64,000 nucleotides of DNA, from positions 332,651 through 396,650 of the forward strand of contig NZ_JACHIO010000004.1 in assembly GCF_014203225.1 (NCBI RefSeq). Direction: 5' to 3'. Of this stretch, positions 1 through 9,035 are shown one piece after another. Source of the DNA: Granulicella mallensis. GTDB lineage: Bacteria; Acidobacteriota; Terriglobia; Terriglobales; Acidobacteriaceae. The stretch's first letter is position 1, and each line of letters opens with the position of its first letter. Both the position numbers and the translations under genes were made by a program. The notes under the pieces were generated by a model, which made no database searches, was not told the origin of the DNA, and worked only from the letters and a program-made list of their open reading frames with translations.

Positions 1-451
1 TGCGGGCTGTCACGCGAAAGCCTGGCGCAAGCGTCTCAGCGTGGTCGCCATGCGACATCCAGACTTCCAGCTTCTCCGGCAGGCCATGGAATAGCGCCGT
101 CGGATCGACGAGTTCGACCTCCGCATGGCCATACTCGCGGGCCGCGGCGGGAACGACCTTGCCGCCGAGATGATGGGTCATGAACTGGAGTCCGTAGCAG
201 ATGCCAAGCACCGGCAGGCCGGTTTCGAGCACCTTGGGATCGGCCTTGGGGGCTGTATCGTCGTACACGCTCGATGGGCCTCCGGAGAGCACGATGCCCT
301 TCGGCTGAAGAGCCAGCACTTTATCGAGAGGCGTTGTGCAGGGCAGCACGACGGAGAAGACATTGAACTCGCGGATGCGACGCGCGATCAGTTGGGTGTA
401 CTGCGATCCAAAATCGAGGATGACGATGGTTGAAGTTTGAGGAGTGTCCAC
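1..451 (-). CDS. guaA: GMP synthase (glutamine-hydrolysing), N-terminal part
   Basis: Partial gene running off the left edge; about 150 N-terminal residues are visible. GuaA converts XMP to GMP using ammonia released from glutamine, in the cytoplasm. The visible part is a class I glutamine amidotransferase domain: it opens with the ILDFGSQYTQLIARR signature, has the SGGPSSVY oxyanion strand, and the nucleophile Cys85 sits in LGICYG. The start is a GTG at 451; an in-frame TAG lies four codons upstream and no ATG is available, so this start is close to forced. It lies downstream of leuS and a membrane-protein gene on the same strand, separated from them by a strong hairpin, so it probably has its own promoter. 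The ATP-pyrophosphatase and dimerisation domains are outside the window. Confidence 0.93.
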   Translation of the reverse strand, partial: MDTPQTSTIVILDFGSQYTQLIARRIREFNVFSVVLPCTTPLDKVLALQPKGIVLSGGPSSVYDDTAPKADPKVLETGLPVLGICYGLQFMTHHLGGKVVPAAAREYGHAEVELVDPTALFHGLPEKLEVWMSHGDHAETLAPGFRVTAR

Positions 452-490
452 AGATCTAGTCTAAATCTATGGGTCTGCCTAGCTTTTGTT

Positions 491-533
491 TTTCGTCGTC
501 ATCCTGAGCCTGCGGCTCAGGATGACGACGAAA
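491..533. repeat. Perfect 20-bp inverted repeat, terminator-like
   Basis: Twenty bases (491-510) are followed by a 3-base loop and their exact reverse complement (514-533). The stem core GTCATCCTGAGC/GCTCAGGATGAC recurs near both ends of the long elements at 16338-16732 and 49035-49423, so this is a member of a dispersed family. It lies between the end of the membrane-protein gene at 556 and the guaA start at 451 and could stop transcription coming from leuS. Confidence 0.8.
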
Positions 534-555
534 GACAAGCAACGGCGAAACAGCC

Positions 556-1473
556 TCAAGCCACTTCATACACCCGGCAAAGCGAAATATAGGCCGCCGT
601 CCGCACAACGTGGAAGTAGTCCGACGCCAGCAGGTACAGCACGCCCACTCCCATACTCCAGTGCACCAGGAAATCCTGCGTCGCCACACTCTCAAACGGC
701 AGCGGACAGGCCGAGAAGACCAGCGCCAGCACCAGCAGCGCGATCCTGATGATCCCCATCACCAGGTTGATCTCGACCAGTTTGCCGCGCAGAGGCCCCA
801 GCTTCCACGCCTGCCGCAGGCTTTCCATCGCACCGATACCGCGAACCATCGCGAGCACCGGCGCAATATCGAGCAGCCATCCGGTAGCCGCCCAGGCGAC
901 AAACAGAGCCAGAGTCCCGCAGATCAGCATCGCAGCGTAGAGCACCAGGTTCGGCTCGCCACCGTGGACCACAGGCCCTGTAACCGCCGCCTGCCCCGCA
1001 AACTGAACGCCCCAGAACCAGACTCCATACACCGCCAGCAGCACGACGATGCGCAGGCCGCCCAGCACCAGCAGCGTCCCCGGTTTCGGAACCAGTTGTG
1101 GATCCAGGCGACGCAGCACATACGTTCTGCCGAACGCAGCCACCACCGCCCAGGCTATCAACGCGAGCGGCGCAAGCCAAAGGGCGACATGCAGGATCGC
1201 TGGCAGCAGAGCACTCGCCACCAGGCTCAGGGTCTGCGCCGCGTCCACGGGCTTGAAGACCGTCATCGCCTCGAGCGCACGTGTATCCACCGGCACAACA
1301 CGCTGGATGCGCATAGCCTCCCAGGCGACCAGCGCAACAATCGGCCCCCCGACAAGCCAGCGCCAAAGCACTTCAAAACCCGTGAGCGATGGCCGCTTCC
1401 ACACTGCGGCCATCACGCCAACGAACGACTGCGTTCCACGAACCGGTACGTGATGGCCTGCAGTCTCCGGCAC
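556..1473 (-). CDS. Polytopic membrane protein of unknown function
   Basis: About 305 residues with roughly five to six hydrophobic segments (for example around residues 40-55, 85-115, 135-155, 180-205, 240-260 and 275-290 from the GTG start). No catalytic motif or named family is recognised. The start used is a GTG that overlaps the last base of the leuS stop codon, giving translational coupling; an in-frame ATG 20 codons later (MAAVWKRPSL) is an equally plausible start. It is co-transcribed with leuS and ends before the strong hairpin at 491-533. A membrane transport or integrity role cannot be assigned. Confidence 0.75.
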   Translation of the reverse strand: MPETAGHHVPVRGTQSFVGVMAAVWKRPSLTGFEVLWRWLVGGPIVALVAWEAMRIQRVVPVDTRALEAMTVFKPVDAAQTLSLVASALLPAILHVALWLAPLALIAWAVVAAFGRTYVLRRLDPQLVPKPGTLLVLGGLRIVVLLAVYGVWFWGVQFAGQAAVTGPVVHGGEPNLVLYAAMLICGTLALFVAWAATGWLLDIAPVLAMVRGIGAMESLRQAWKLGPLRGKLVEINLVMGIIRIALLVLALVFSACPLPFESVATQDFLVHWSMGVGVLYLLASDYFHVVRTAAYISLCRVYEVA

Positions 1474-4088
1474 TACTTCACCACCAGGTTCACCATGCGG
1501 CCCTTGACCACAATGGTCTTGACCACCGTCTTGCCCACGAGCCGCGCGGCGACCTTTTCATCTGCCAGGGCTGCCGCCTTGATCGTCTCTTCGTCGCTCT
1601 CCGCGGCGACCTTCACCACGTTCGCGAGCTTGCCGTTGATCTGCACGGGAATCTCAATCTCGCTCTCACGTGCGAGTTCCGCGTCGGCCTCCGGCCAGGG
1701 CTGCCGGAACAGCACGCCTTCGCCGCCCATCTGCTCCCACAACTCCGCCGCCATGAAAGGCGCGAACGGGGCGAGCATCAACACCAGCTTATGGAAGACC
1801 TCGGCAATCGTGCCTGCGGAGATATCGCCCGCGTCCATCGCCGCTTCGGCGGTGGAGATCTCGTTCACCAGGATCATGATCGCGGCGATGCAGGTGTTGA
1901 AGTGCCAGCGCCCGCTGAAGTCCTCGGTGATCTTGGCGATCGTCTGATGCAGCGTGCGCAGCAGCGCCGCGCCGGCTGGCGTCTGAGCCGCAAACGCCGA
2001 CGGGGCAATCTCATCGCCGTGTGCGTTCTTCTCCAGCTCGCGCACAACAGGCGCGAACTTCGAAGTCAGCCGATAGACGCGCGCCAGGAAGCGGCTAATG
2101 CCCGCAACGCCCTCTTCCTGCCACTCCAGATCGCGATCCGGCGGCGCAGCGAAGAGGGCGTACATGCGTGTCGCATCGGCGCCGTAGCGCGAGATCATCT
2201 CGTCGGGCGAGACCACGTTGCCCTTCGACTTGGACATCTTCGCGCCGTCCTTGATGACCATGCCCTGCGTAAACAGGCGCTCGGCAGGCTCGGCATTCTT
2301 GATCAACCCGAGATCTCGCATCACCTTCGTCCAGAAGCGCGAGTAGATCAGGTGCAGAATGGCGTGCTCTACGCCGCCAATGTACTGGTCGATCGGGAAC
2401 CAGTAATTAGCCTTGTCGGAATCGAACGGCGCATTCGAGTTCCGTGCATCGGTGTAGCGATAGAAGTACCAGCTCGAATCGACGAAGGTATCCATCGTGT
2501 CGGTCTCACGCCGCGCGGGACCACCGCACACCGGACAGGTGGTGTTGACGAACTCCGGCACCTTGGCGAGCGGCGAACCGCCCTCCTGCGTGATCTCGAT
2601 CTTCTCCGGCAGCAGCACCGGCAACGCGCTCTCCGGCAGAGCAACGACGCCCTGGGGCTTCACGCCCTCATGTCCGTTGATGCAATACACCATCGGGATC
2701 GGCGTGCCCCAGTAGCGCTGGCGGCTCACGCCCCAGTCCTTCAGGCGGAACGTCGTGGTCTTCTGGCCGAAGCCGTGTTCCTCAGCGAAGCGAGCCATCT
2801 TGTCCTGCGCTTCGAGCGAAGCCTCACCGGTCCACTCGCCGGAGTCGACCAGCACGGCCTCTTCCTTGCCGGTGTAGGGGAGCGCAATCTCTTCGGTGCC
2901 GGAAACGCTCGGCGCAACAACACGCTTGATCGGCAGGCCATACTTCTGCGCGAACTCAAAGTCGCGCTCATCGTGACCCGGAACGCTCATGATCGCGCCC
3001 GTGCCGTAGTCCGCCAGAATATAGTTCGCGACCCAGATCGGCAGCGTCTCGCCGTTGAAGGGATTGACCGCATGCCCGCCGGTAGAGACACCATGCTTCT
3101 CGATGTTGCCGATATCACCAGTCTCACGCGCGACCTTCTGCTGCCCGATCATCTCCTCAACAGACTGCTGCAATGCAGCATCATTCAACGCCCACTGCTT
3201 GACCAACGGGTGCTCCGGCGCAAGCTGAATCGACGTCGCACCAAAGATGGTATCCACACGGGTCGTAAACACCCGAATCTTTCCCTCCGGCTCACTGACT
3301 CGCTGACTCGCTGACTCGCTGACTCGCTGCCCCTCCGGCTCGCTGACAGCAAAGTCGACGTGCGTGCCTTCACTGCGTCCGATCCAGTTGCGCTGCATCG
3401 TGCGCACCTTCTCGGGCCAGCCGGGCAGCTTGTCCAGGCCGTCCAGCAGCTCATCGGCATACTTCGTGATGCGCAGGAACCACTGTTCCAGCTCGCGTTG
3501 CTCTACGAGCGTGTCTTCGTGACGCCAGCAGCAACCGCCGATGACCTGCTCGTTCGCCAGCACGGTCGCGCACTTCGGGCACCAGTTCACCTTGCTCGAT
3601 TTGCGATAAGCGAGGTCGTTTTCGACCATCTTCAGGAAGATCCACTGGTTCCAGCGGTAGTACTCGGGCAGGCAGGTGGCGATCTCGGTGCCGGCCCAGT
3701 CGTAGCTGAGGCCGATGCGCCGCATCTGCACCTTCATCTGCTCGATGTTCTTGAGGGTCCACTCGCGCGGCGGCGTGTTGTTCTTGAGCGCGGCGTTCTC
3801 CGCCGGCAGGCCGAAGGCGTCCCAGCCCATGGGGTGCAGCACGTTATAGCCGCGCATCCACATAAAGCGCGCTAGCGCATCGCCGATGGAGTAGTTGCGC
3901 ACATGCCCCATGTGCAGTTGGCCGCTGGGGTACGGCAGCATCTCGAGGCAATAAAACTTGGGTTTGCCGCTCGAATGCGGCTCCGCTGCGTAAAGCGAAG
4001 GATCGGCGTCCCACCGCGCCTGCCACCTGGGTTCGATCTCTGCGGGATTGTACCGGTTCTGGTTCTCGTTCTTCTCAATCTCTGGCAT
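1473..4088 (-). CDS. leuS: Leucyl-tRNA synthetase
   Basis: Class I aminoacyl-tRNA synthetase that charges tRNA-Leu; 871 residues, the usual bacterial length. The HIGH-type motif (HMGH) lies near residue 60, the KMSKS loop (KMSKSKGN) near residue 617, and the CP1 editing domain with its TTRVDTIFGA threonine-rich segment lies between them. A zinc-binding insert with CPKC and CC pairs is also visible. Oddly, the stretch just before the editing domain is a low-complexity insert (SEPEGQRVSESASQRVSEPEG) encoded by a tandem 8-base repeat at 3284-3348. The start is an ATG at 4088. The stop overlaps the start of the downstream membrane-protein gene by one base. Confidence 0.97.
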   Translation of the reverse strand: MPEIEKNENQNRYNPAEIEPRWQARWDADPSLYAAEPHSSGKPKFYCLEMLPYPSGQLHMGHVRNYSIGDALARFMWMRGYNVLHPMGWDAFGLPAENAALKNNTPPREWTLKNIEQMKVQMRRIGLSYDWAGTEIATCLPEYYRWNQWIFLKMVENDLAYRKSSKVNWCPKCATVLANEQVIGGCCWRHEDTLVEQRELEQWFLRITKYADELLDGLDKLPGWPEKVRTMQRNWIGRSEGTHVDFAVSEPEGQRVSESASQRVSEPEGKIRVFTTRVDTIFGATSIQLAPEHPLVKQWALNDAALQQSVEEMIGQQKVARETGDIGNIEKHGVSTGGHAVNPFNGETLPIWVANYILADYGTGAIMSVPGHDERDFEFAQKYGLPIKRVVAPSVSGTEEIALPYTGKEEAVLVDSGEWTGEASLEAQDKMARFAEEHGFGQKTTTFRLKDWGVSRQRYWGTPIPMVYCINGHEGVKPQGVVALPESALPVLLPEKIEITQEGGSPLAKVPEFVNTTCPVCGGPARRETDTMDTFVDSSWYFYRYTDARNSNAPFDSDKANYWFPIDQYIGGVEHAILHLIYSRFWTKVMRDLGLIKNAEPAERLFTQGMVIKDGAKMSKSKGNVVSPDEMISRYGADATRMYALFAAPPDRDLEWQEEGVAGISRFLARVYRLTSKFAPVVRELEKNAHGDEIAPSAFAAQTPAGAALLRTLHQTIAKITEDFSGRWHFNTCIAAIMILVNEISTAEAAMDAGDISAGTIAEVFHKLVLMLAPFAPFMAAELWEQMGGEGVLFRQPWPEADAELARESEIEIPVQINGKLANVVKVAAESDEETIKAAALADEKVAARLVGKTVVKTIVVKGRMVNLVVK
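3284..3348. repeat. Tandem 8-base repeat inside leuS
   Basis: Four consecutive copies of GACTCGCT are bracketed by two copies of a CCCTCCGGCTC-type segment. The unit is 8 bases, so gain or loss of one copy would shift the leuS reading frame, while three copies would keep it. In protein the array reads as a Ser/Glu/Gln-rich linker before the editing domain. Confidence 0.85.
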
Positions 4089-4115
4089 ACAGATTGATTG
4101 TAAAGAACCGGAGCA

Positions 4116-4925
4116 CTACTGAGCTGTAGAAGCGGTTATAACGTCAGCCGGGTGGTCTTCTATCTTGTACCCCTCGGGAGGAGCGAATACAGCAGGGTTC
4201 GGCTCGTTCTGGTCCAGTTCTTCTATCTCGTAGGTCGTCTTTCCGTGTCTTGGATCGTCACTGACAGTCATCATCACAAGTCCGAGCTTAGTCGACTGCC
4301 AGATTTCGTTTGTCGTCACCAGTTGAAGCTGATTGCCTTCCTCCCCTGGCGGAATTGTCCGCGTCGTCCGCGATCCATGTACTTCCACACCTGCAATGAT
4401 TTTGGAGCCCAAATCCTCCGTTTTGTACTCGTTTCTTGGAGGTTGCTGCCTCTCCGCAGCTTTACGTTGAGCGGCAAGCTCTTCCGGCGTTAACGGCTTG
4501 CGCGGCGTTGTCGACGCATGAAATACCTTAACAACCTTGGGCGTATCGTCTCTCCCCACGTTCCAATTCATCGAGGTCTTCGTCGCAGGATCGAAAACAC
4601 TCACATAAAGCAGAGCTCTCGGCTCGCCATTCTCATCCCGCACGCAACCTTGCCCCATTTCGGACATCCGTTTCCCTGCCCCATCACGCGCCAAGTGGGT
4701 CCGCATGAAACCACCAACGACGTTGCCATCTGGAAGTCGCTGTTCAAAGATCGTCTTTGCAGTTGCGGTGTAGGCAACTCTACCCGAAGAGCCGTAGCCG
4801 CTCGCACTGCCAACACCCACAGAGCAGACAGGTTCCGAGTTCTGCGCTTTCGCCGCCACGCTCAGAGCCATCCCAGCAGCCGCTGCGGCCATCGTCCAAC
4901 GACAAAGCTTCATGCGCATCGTCAT
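4116..4925 (-). CDS. Secreted protein of unknown function
   Basis: 269 residues with a typical Sec signal peptide (basic MRMKLCRW, hydrophobic Ala-rich core, cleavage likely after AAKAQ). The mature part is soluble and has no recognised catalytic motif; proteins of this type are common in acidobacterial genomes as uncharacterised exported proteins. The middle is rich in charged and Pro residues (around residues 140-165). The ATG at 4925 has a GAGAGGGA Shine-Dalgarno sequence. It is transcribed in the same direction as leuS with a small gap but upstream of it, so it could share a transcript. No function assigned. Confidence 0.7.
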   Translation of the reverse strand: MTMRMKLCRWTMAAAAAGMALSVAAKAQNSEPVCSVGVGSASGYGSSGRVAYTATAKTIFEQRLPDGNVVGGFMRTHLARDGAGKRMSEMGQGCVRDENGEPRALLYVSVFDPATKTSMNWNVGRDDTPKVVKVFHASTTPRKPLTPEELAAQRKAAERQQPPRNEYKTEDLGSKIIAGVEVHGSRTTRTIPPGEEGNQLQLVTTNEIWQSTKLGLVMMTVSDDPRHGKTTYEIEELDQNEPNPAVFAPPEGYKIEDHPADVITASTAQ

Positions 4926-5071
4926 TCCCTCTCGGCTGGATCCTTAGCTAATTCCTCAACGGTCAAGCGCAATCAAGGTAATCAATCCGATACGAGAAAA
5001 TCAATCAATCTTCTGAAGTCTTTTTAAATTTCCATTGCGGCAGGGCTAGCTCTTCATCCAACGACGTCCCC

Positions 5072-5932
5072 TTACCCCGCCGACAACGCCCGTAATGCCA
5101 TCACATTGCGCGTCTCATCGCCGGGTTCATCCACGGGCGTCTCCGCGATAAACGCCGCATGGGCGAAACGCTCATCGTGTAACAGCCGCCGAAATGCCGC
5201 CGCCCCAATCGTGCCTTCACCGATATGCTCATGCCGGTCGAGCTTCGAGCCCATCGCGGCCTTCGCGTCATTGCAATGCCAGACCCGCACCGCGTCGAAG
5301 CCGACGGTCTCGCCGATCTGCTGCATCGTCGCGTCGTAGCCCTCGGGAGACACAATGTCATAGCCAGCAACGTGTACGTGGCACGTATCGAGGCACACCG
5401 CGACCGGCGCGCACGCCTTCAGCCGCTCCACCAACTCGGCGACCTGCTCCAGGCTGCCGCCCAGCGAAAACTCCGCGCCGGCCGTGTTCTCGATCAGGAT
5501 GCGGAAGTTCTTGTCCTGCCATGCCAGCCCCTCGATAGCCTGCTCGATCGACTGCGCAGCCAGCCGCAAGCCCTCGTCGCGCGTCAGCCCCTTCCAGCTT
5601 CCCGGATGCAGCACCAGAAACTCCGCCCCCAGCGCCAGTGCCCGCTCTACTTCGCCACGAAAGCCGCCGATGGAGTTCGCCCGCACGCTTTCGGTCTGCG
5701 AGCACAGGTTGATCAGGTAGCTGGCGTGGATCGCCACGGGATTTACGTCGAGCTTTGCACGCAGTTCCTGCATCTTCAGCGCGTCTTCAGGCTTTACAGG
5801 CGCGGACTTCCACTGCCTGGGACTCGCGCTGAAGATCTGAAATGTGTTCGCGCCTGCCGCAGCCGCGCGTTCTACCGCCGTCCATACCCCGCCCGAGGTC
5901 CCTACATGCACACCAATTCGCTTCTTTGCCAT
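5072..5932 (-). CDS. nfo: Endonuclease IV (AP endonuclease)
   Basis: Zinc-dependent base-excision-repair enzyme that cleaves the backbone 5' of abasic sites. About 286 residues, the normal family length. Metal-ligand motifs are visible in order: HASY near residue 70, LHPGS near 110, ENTAG near 145, CLDTCH near 180, HCND near 215 and HEHIGEGTIG near 230. The open frame extends far upstream, but the conserved N-terminus (MAKKRIGVHVGTSGG) marks the ATG at 5932 as the start. It diverges from the CysJ-like gene with 99 bp between them, which must hold both promoters. Confidence 0.95.
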   Translation of the reverse strand: MAKKRIGVHVGTSGGVWTAVERAAAAGANTFQIFSASPRQWKSAPVKPEDALKMQELRAKLDVNPVAIHASYLINLCSQTESVRANSIGGFRGEVERALALGAEFLVLHPGSWKGLTRDEGLRLAAQSIEQAIEGLAWQDKNFRILIENTAGAEFSLGGSLEQVAELVERLKACAPVAVCLDTCHVHVAGYDIVSPEGYDATMQQIGETVGFDAVRVWHCNDAKAAMGSKLDRHEHIGEGTIGAAAFRRLLHDERFAHAAFIAETPVDEPGDETRNVMALRALSAG

Positions 5933-6031
5933 GTAAGAAAGCCTACCGCAACCGCAGCGCGGCGGTTTCCATTTGGAAAGCTCGCTCGCCCGCAGACCTC
6001 GGCGTTTCTGGCCGTTTACAATAAAAGGAAC

Positions 6032-7180
6032 ATGAGTGAACATGCTTCGAAGTACACACGCAACCAGCCTTACACCTCTAAAGTCCTGGTAAACGATCGG
6101 CTGACCGGCCCCGAGTCGGAAAAAGAGACCATCCACATTGAACTGGCCCTGGAAGAGGGCATGACCTACACGCCGGGCGACGCCGTCGGAATTATCCCGA
6201 CGAACCGCGAAGAGGCTGTAGAAGGCGTCCTGAAGGCGCTTGGCTTCGACGGCACGGAGCGCGTACTGGACCACTACAAGGTCGAGATTTCACTGCATGA
6301 TGCGCTGACGACGCGCCTCGGCATCGGCAAACTGGGCCGCGGAAACCTGAACCAGTACGCCAAGCTGTGCGGCGAGAACGTTCCTGCCGGCCTGAAGGCC
6401 CTGATGGGCCAGGAAAACAAGGCCATCGCTGAGGAGTACGTCTGGGGACGTGAGTTCATCGACCTCGCAACCGAGTTTCCGGGCATCGTAAAGCAGCCCC
6501 AAGAGTTGTTCAACGTTCTGCAGCGCCTGACACCGCGCATGTATTCGATCGCCTCCAGCCAGGCAGCACATCCCGACCAGGTACATACGACCGTACGCGT
6601 CGTCCGCTACAACGCCCACCATGCCGACCGGCAGGGCGTGTGCTCGGGCCACCTCGGCGAGCGCTCTCCCGTAGACAGCACCATGCCGATCTTCCTGCAC
6701 GAGAACAACGCGTTCCGTCTGCCCGAAGACACCAATGCGCCGGTCATCATGATCGGTCCGGGCACAGGCATCGCACCGTTCCGCGCGTTCCTGGAGCATC
6801 GCCAGGCCCTCGGCGAAAAGGGCGACATGTGGCTCTTCTTCGGCGAGCAGCGGTCGGTGTCGGACTACCTATATAAGGAGCAGTTCCTCGGCATGCAGAA
6901 GGACGGCCTGCTGACACGGCTCGACACCGCCTTCTCGCGCGACCAGGGCAAGAAAGTCTACGTGCAGGACCGCATGCAGGAGAAGGCTGCGGAACTCTAC
7001 GCCTGGCTGGAACGCGGAGCTTACTTCTATGTCTGCGGCGATGCAAGCCGCATGGCCAAGGACGTGGAGAATGCATTGCTGGATGTGATCGCGAAGGGCT
7101 CGAACGGAACCCTGGAGCACGCGACGGAGTATCTCGGGGAGATGAAGAAGGCCAAGCGGTATCAGCGCGACGTCTACTAA
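6032..7180 (+). CDS. CysJ-type NADPH flavoprotein reductase lacking the flavodoxin domain
   Basis: About 382 residues matching the FAD/NADPH half of sulfite reductase flavoprotein CysJ. It would pass electrons from NADPH through FAD. Visible motifs: FAD-binding RMYSIASS, the FAD pyrophosphate segment GVCSGHL, the NADPH-binding GPGTGIAPFRAF, YVCGDASRMAKDV, and the CysJ-like C-terminus KRYQRDVY. The N-terminal FMN (flavodoxin) domain of full-length CysJ is absent, as in the short form found in some bacteria. The open frame runs further upstream through antisense nfo, but the ATG at 6032 follows AAAAGGA and opens the conserved part. No cysI or other sulfur gene is adjacent, so the electron acceptor is unknown. 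Confidence 0.85.
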   Translation: MSEHASKYTRNQPYTSKVLVNDRLTGPESEKETIHIELALEEGMTYTPGDAVGIIPTNREEAVEGVLKALGFDGTERVLDHYKVEISLHDALTTRLGIGKLGRGNLNQYAKLCGENVPAGLKALMGQENKAIAEEYVWGREFIDLATEFPGIVKQPQELFNVLQRLTPRMYSIASSQAAHPDQVHTTVRVVRYNAHHADRQGVCSGHLGERSPVDSTMPIFLHENNAFRLPEDTNAPVIMIGPGTGIAPFRAFLEHRQALGEKGDMWLFFGEQRSVSDYLYKEQFLGMQKDGLLTRLDTAFSRDQGKKVYVQDRMQEKAAELYAWLERGAYFYVCGDASRMAKDVENALLDVIAKGSNGTLEHATEYLGEMKKAKRYQRDVY

Positions 7181-7200
7181 AACCATTCTTCATAAAGCAG

Positions 7201-7235
7201 ACAAAGGCCGCCAGGAGATTCTGGTGGCCTTTGTG
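7201..7235 (+). terminator. Rho-independent terminator of the reductase gene
   Basis: A 12-base stem with one mismatch (AAAGGCCGCCAG / CTGGTGGCCTTT) followed by a T-rich run, about 20 bases after the stop codon at 7180. Confidence 0.75.
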
Positions 7236-7294
7236 TTGTGGATGATGCCAGAAGGCCGGGACCTATCATCAAAATTCGCCCAGGCTCAGCTTTT

Positions 7295-7334
7295 GCTTTG
7301 AAAGGGCGGGGCTTCAGCCCCGCCCCTTCAAAGC
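7295..7334 (-). terminator. GC-rich hairpin after the GH30 gene
   Basis: Seventeen-base inverted repeat with one mismatch, GCTTTGAAAGGGCGGGG and its partner, around a short loop. It lies 46 bases beyond the stop codon of the leftward GH30 gene and probably ends its transcript. The repeat type is common in intergenic regions of acidobacteria. Confidence 0.6.
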
Positions 7335-7379
7335 GAGAAGTTGGTTAGACCTGGAACAAGGTTAGGTAACACTCCCGAA

Positions 7380-8816
7380 TCACCACGTATACGTCGCGGC
7401 CGCATTCGCTCCGAGACTGGTGCTGATGTCTTTGCCCTCAAAGCGAATATTGAAGGTTTTGGCCTCCGCTCCCGGATTGGCAACGATCAGCACATGCTTC
7501 CCCGCCGGAGTGCGAAAGGCAACATGCGGAGGAATCTCAGCAGAGGCAGGGCTGGAAGCGATCCTAGTAGAGCCCACCGGAATAAACTTCGATGCCTGAC
7601 CAACGGTATAGAAGGCCAGGTTTCTAGTTACCTTGTCGCCATCGAGGGTGATGGCGCCTTCGCAGACCGGGCAACCTCCATTGCTGGTGTGGGGACCGAA
7701 CTGCGGATCGGCCGCCAGGTTCCAAAGCAGGACATTGCGGCTCCAGTTTTCAGTCGCACCGATCACAACGCGAGACACAGGCTTGGCGATCTGGAGAGTT
7801 GGGTCAGACTTCTGATCGATGATCATCTGCTCGGTAAAGTAGAGGTTCTTTTGCGGAGCCGCGTCGTGGACCGTCGTCATCGCATCGATGGTGCCGCCAT
7901 AAAGATGGAAGCCCGAACCATCGACGTACTGGCTGGCCTCTGGGTCCTTAAGAATTGAGATCGCATACTGCGGCTTGTCGCAGTTGTGGTCGTAGAGGAC
8001 GATCTTCGTAGCGAGGTTGCTCTTGCGAAGCTGCGGCCCAAAAGCCTGCTGGATGAACTGCTCCTGCTCTTCCGACGACATGGACATACTCGGCGTGTTC
8101 TTTGGATTCAACGGCTCGTTCTGGATCGTGATCGCAGCGATCGTAATCCCCAGGGAACGCATCGCCTCGATGTACTTCACCAGGTAGCGGCTATAAACCT
8201 CGTAGTACTCCGGCTTGAGGGAGCCGCCTTTCGGATCGTCGTTCGTCTTCATCCACGAAGGAGCGCTCCAGGGGGAAGCGAGGATAGAGATCCTGGGGTT
8301 GATCGCGAGAATCTCCTTCAAAACAGGAACCACGTCCTTCAGATCAGGGCCCAGATTGAAGTGCTTCAGGGACAGATCCTTCTCCTCCTGCGCCAGATCG
8401 TCATAGGTAAACACGTGGTCGTTCATGTCGGAGGAACCGATGCTCACCCGGAGATAACTCACTCCAATCGCATTCCCCTTCACGCCAAAGAGCTCATGGA
8501 GAAGGCTCGTGCGCGCCTTCGGGGTCATGCGCATGATCAACTCGGCGCTTCCTCCCGTCAGAGCGAAGCCAAAACCATCCATTGTCTGAAAGGTCTTCGC
8601 ATCATCCACCTCAATCGTGGGTCCCGCTCCGGAGGCATCTTTGAAGCGGAGTTGCCCAGGCTGTTTTGCCAGCAGAGACGTGCGGTCCGGCGTCGTCAGC
8701 CATTGCGTAACCTTCGGACCGGCAGCACGGGCAGGCACAGCAAGCGCTCCCAGCAAAAGGACCGAACTGGCCGCAATCCGGGGAAAAGAGGGGGAAATAG
8801 CTTGAAAGATGCGCAT
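7380..8816 (-). CDS. Glycoside hydrolase family 30 (glucosylceramidase-like), secreted
   Basis: 478 residues with a Sec signal peptide (residues 1-31, ending AVPARA). The catalytic TIM barrel and a C-terminal beta-sandwich fit family GH30, retaining enzymes that act on beta-glucosides or related polysaccharides. The acid/base Glu is in TIQNEP (near residue 235) and the nucleophile Glu in YFTEQ (near residue 330); FQTMDGFGFALTGGS at the N-terminus of the barrel is a GH30 hallmark. It diverges from a LacI-type regulator and an MFS transporter, suggesting a small regulated sugar-uptake unit. The exact substrate (glucan, xylan or other) cannot be read from sequence. Confidence 0.88.
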   Translation of the reverse strand: MRIFQAISPSFPRIAASSVLLLGALAVPARAAGPKVTQWLTTPDRTSLLAKQPGQLRFKDASGAGPTIEVDDAKTFQTMDGFGFALTGGSAELIMRMTPKARTSLLHELFGVKGNAIGVSYLRVSIGSSDMNDHVFTYDDLAQEEKDLSLKHFNLGPDLKDVVPVLKEILAINPRISILASPWSAPSWMKTNDDPKGGSLKPEYYEVYSRYLVKYIEAMRSLGITIAAITIQNEPLNPKNTPSMSMSSEEQEQFIQQAFGPQLRKSNLATKIVLYDHNCDKPQYAISILKDPEASQYVDGSGFHLYGGTIDAMTTVHDAAPQKNLYFTEQMIIDQKSDPTLQIAKPVSRVVIGATENWSRNVLLWNLAADPQFGPHTSNGGCPVCEGAITLDGDKVTRNLAFYTVGQASKFIPVGSTRIASSPASAEIPPHVAFRTPAGKHVLIVANPGAEAKTFNIRFEGKDISTSLGANAAATYTW

Positions 8817-9035
8817 GATGAATTGCTCCTGGTGTCGCCGAATACTTTTCGATTATTGAAGATAAACGCTTGTCTAAACGAGATGCATCGCGGATCGCGC
8901 TGCCGGAAAACTATAACGAGTCGCAGGAGTGATGCGCAAGTGGCCCTAAAGGAGAAGGGTCCCTGCAAAAGAACCACGCTAAGAACCTGTCCGAACCTGC
9001 TACAACCGCCCTGACAGGGTTTAGACTGGGCGGTA

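Noticed and set aside
610..3314. Long plus-strand ORFs (445 and 641 codons) opposite leuS and the membrane-protein gene
   Set aside because: Their translations are rich in Arg, His and Gln without any domain, and they lie antisense to clear genes with strong motifs; they are shadow frames of GC-rich coding DNA.
5225..6031. Upstream extension of the CysJ-like frame (to 651 codons) as a longer protein
   Set aside because: The extension is antisense to nfo and low-complexity; the ATG at 6032 with AAAAGGA and the conserved reductase start mark the true gene.
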